Positions 62,725 to 64,000 of a DNA stretch of 64,000 nucleotides are shown here, piece after piece. The notes beneath the pieces were generated by a model. It saw only the letters and a program-made list of their open reading frames with translations, ran no database searches and was not told where the DNA came from. The position numbers and the translations under genes are program-made. Source of the stretch: Gracilaria domingensis (Eukaryota; Rhodophyta; Florideophyceae; Gracilariales; Gracilariaceae); NCBI GenBank assembly GCA_022539475.1, contig VCMS01000059.1, positions 62,001 to 126,000 on the forward strand, given 5' to 3'. Positions within the stretch are counted from its first letter, which is position 1. Each line of letters begins with the position of its first letter.

Positions 62725-64000
62725 CTGTTCCAGGATACAGCTGGTGGCAGGAAGGGGATAGAAGGATATCTAGATAATCAACATGTGGAAGCGTTTGGCA
62801 AATCTAGTGTAGTCATCAACACTGGAGAGATATGATCAGGAAGATAATTTGATTGAGAAATGATCAATTTGGTGGTGCTGGTAACGCAAATATTTCAGGG
62901 CGACAACATTTAATAATACTTTTATCAGATAATCTGATTAAGATGAATACTGAATATCGCCCGAGTGACAGTTCGATTGACAGTTACGTCATCTGGTGGT
63001 CAAAAGTACAAATCAGCGTGCTCAAGGAGTCGCGAGCCGCGGCAGTGAGCAGCGACGAACAGCTTTCCGTCAAAACGAAACGGAAGGAAACGACATTAGC
63101 ACCGGTATCTAGCAGTAAAGGAGGAGCTTGCACCCTGCTACTTTCCTCCGAGAAAGCACATGTGGTGCTCCAAAGTTGGTTACCGAATTGATGGCATACC
63201 GGGAATGCGGTTCCGAGGGACATTCCTTCTAGAACAAGAACCGCTGCGAGGTTAAGGGCTGCAGCGACAAGCATACTGCCAGACAAGATACTTAGCTTAC
63301 GCTGTGCGCTTGTCTGTTGTGCTGTCCCCGTCACCCTGAGACTGATACCGATACGATACCAAGCGCAATCATACTCGCATCACGACCCTGGGATGTTGTG
63401 CGCGTTGAAGGGTTAGATTATTAGTGTAACTCACCTTGTTAGCCGCGCGGCAGCACAAAGTCGGTTCAACACCACAGTGGGCACCTCCTGACGAAAGGGC
63501 GTTGCAACGGTATGCGTCAGCGGGGAGCATTCAACGAACAGAACACGCTGACTTCAGCAGCGCGGCACAAGGACAGGAAGCTGCCAACGTTGCAAATATT
63601 GCGAATGCACCACTCACGTCTCGCGTCGACAAATCACGCGCGGCTTTACACAATTTGCGCGACGTTTCAGCTGCACTCTTCCAGCCACGCGTGCTGACGC
63701 CTGCAGCGTGCCACCGCCAATCGACCAATTCACTGCCAGCGCTGCATCCGGCGCCGAACACCCGGGCAACCGCACCGCCTGACTTACGCCGCCGGTCTCT
63801 TCGTCGAGCTCTCCCCCCTCTCGCTCGTTCTCTCGCAGAGTCCCCCCCCGTCTGCCTTGTCCTCCCCATATCGTTCTCCGCTGTCGCCGTTGTGGCCCGT
63901 CCTACTTTCACCTTCTCCGCTTCCTCTTGCACTGTCTCTCAATTCCAACAACATCCACCCCAACCACTCGCTTACTTATTCCATCACAGCATTCCGCCCT
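62725..64000. other. Right-hand intergenic region
   Basis: It includes the ALG1 promoter. A minus-strand frame at 62984-63274 (from ATG) starts with a hydrophobic stretch (MLVAAALNLAAVLVLEGM) that could be a signal anchor, but it has no family match and I do not call it a gene. The last 150 bp on the plus strand are C/T-rich like the leaders seen before other genes here, so a gene may start just beyond the edge. Confidence 0.35.

Noticed and set aside
62984-63334. 116-codon minus-strand frame with a hydrophobic start
   Set aside because: The first codon is GTG, the rest has no family features, and the length is within chance.

Overview
The window is nuclear DNA of an intron-poor eukaryote. 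It carries about two dozen protein genes with eukaryote-only functions: exocyst, Ran, SERCA-type calcium pump, p24, CDC50, ALG1 and the ribosome-assembly factors BOP1 and RRP7. Nearly all are single open frames. I can place only two introns, one of 208 bp in RAN and one of 67 bp in the p24 gene, both GT-AG. Gene density is about one per 2.7 kb, on both strands, with no operons. A unicellular alga (perhaps a red alga) would fit the few introns and the plastid-like leader on the RpiA-like protein, but nothing here proves the lineage.

Layout. 1-5.5 kb: 3' end of a protein kinase, a short Sec15, BOP1 and an LYR protein. 6.4-11.6 kb: a hypothetical protein, a CENP-B/pogo transposase-like gene and an RpiA-like/PCD-like fusion. 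12.5-14.6 kb: a tetraspanin-like gene and a secreted acidic repeat protein, divergent across a GC-rich gap. 14.6-19.6 kb: a gene-free block with many CCAAT motifs. 19.7-29.3 kb: an LRR/pseudo-receiver/PP2A-B''-like fusion, an ATM1-type ABC transporter and an orphan multi-pass membrane protein. 31.1-39.2 kb: an ARM-repeat gene with a frame break, RRP7, HMG-CoA lyase and a C2H2/membrane protein. 41.6-48.4 kb: a very GC-rich island holding a three-HMG-box gene, a two-finger C2H2 gene and an M13 metallopeptidase. 49-62.7 kb: RAN, SERCA, a tandem-BRCT protein, p24, CDC50 and ALG1.

The genes do not form one pathway. Several serve the secretory system (Sec15, SERCA, p24, CDC50, ALG1) and two serve ribosome assembly (BOP1, RRP7). 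The most unusual contents are the two novel-looking domain fusions, GC islands that sit on promoters and fade into gene bodies, and two homopolymer runs where an otherwise good gene changes frame.

Several long open frames begin only at TTG or GTG. For those I moved the start to the first sensible ATG. No rRNA, tRNA, CRISPR array or virus-like element was recognised.
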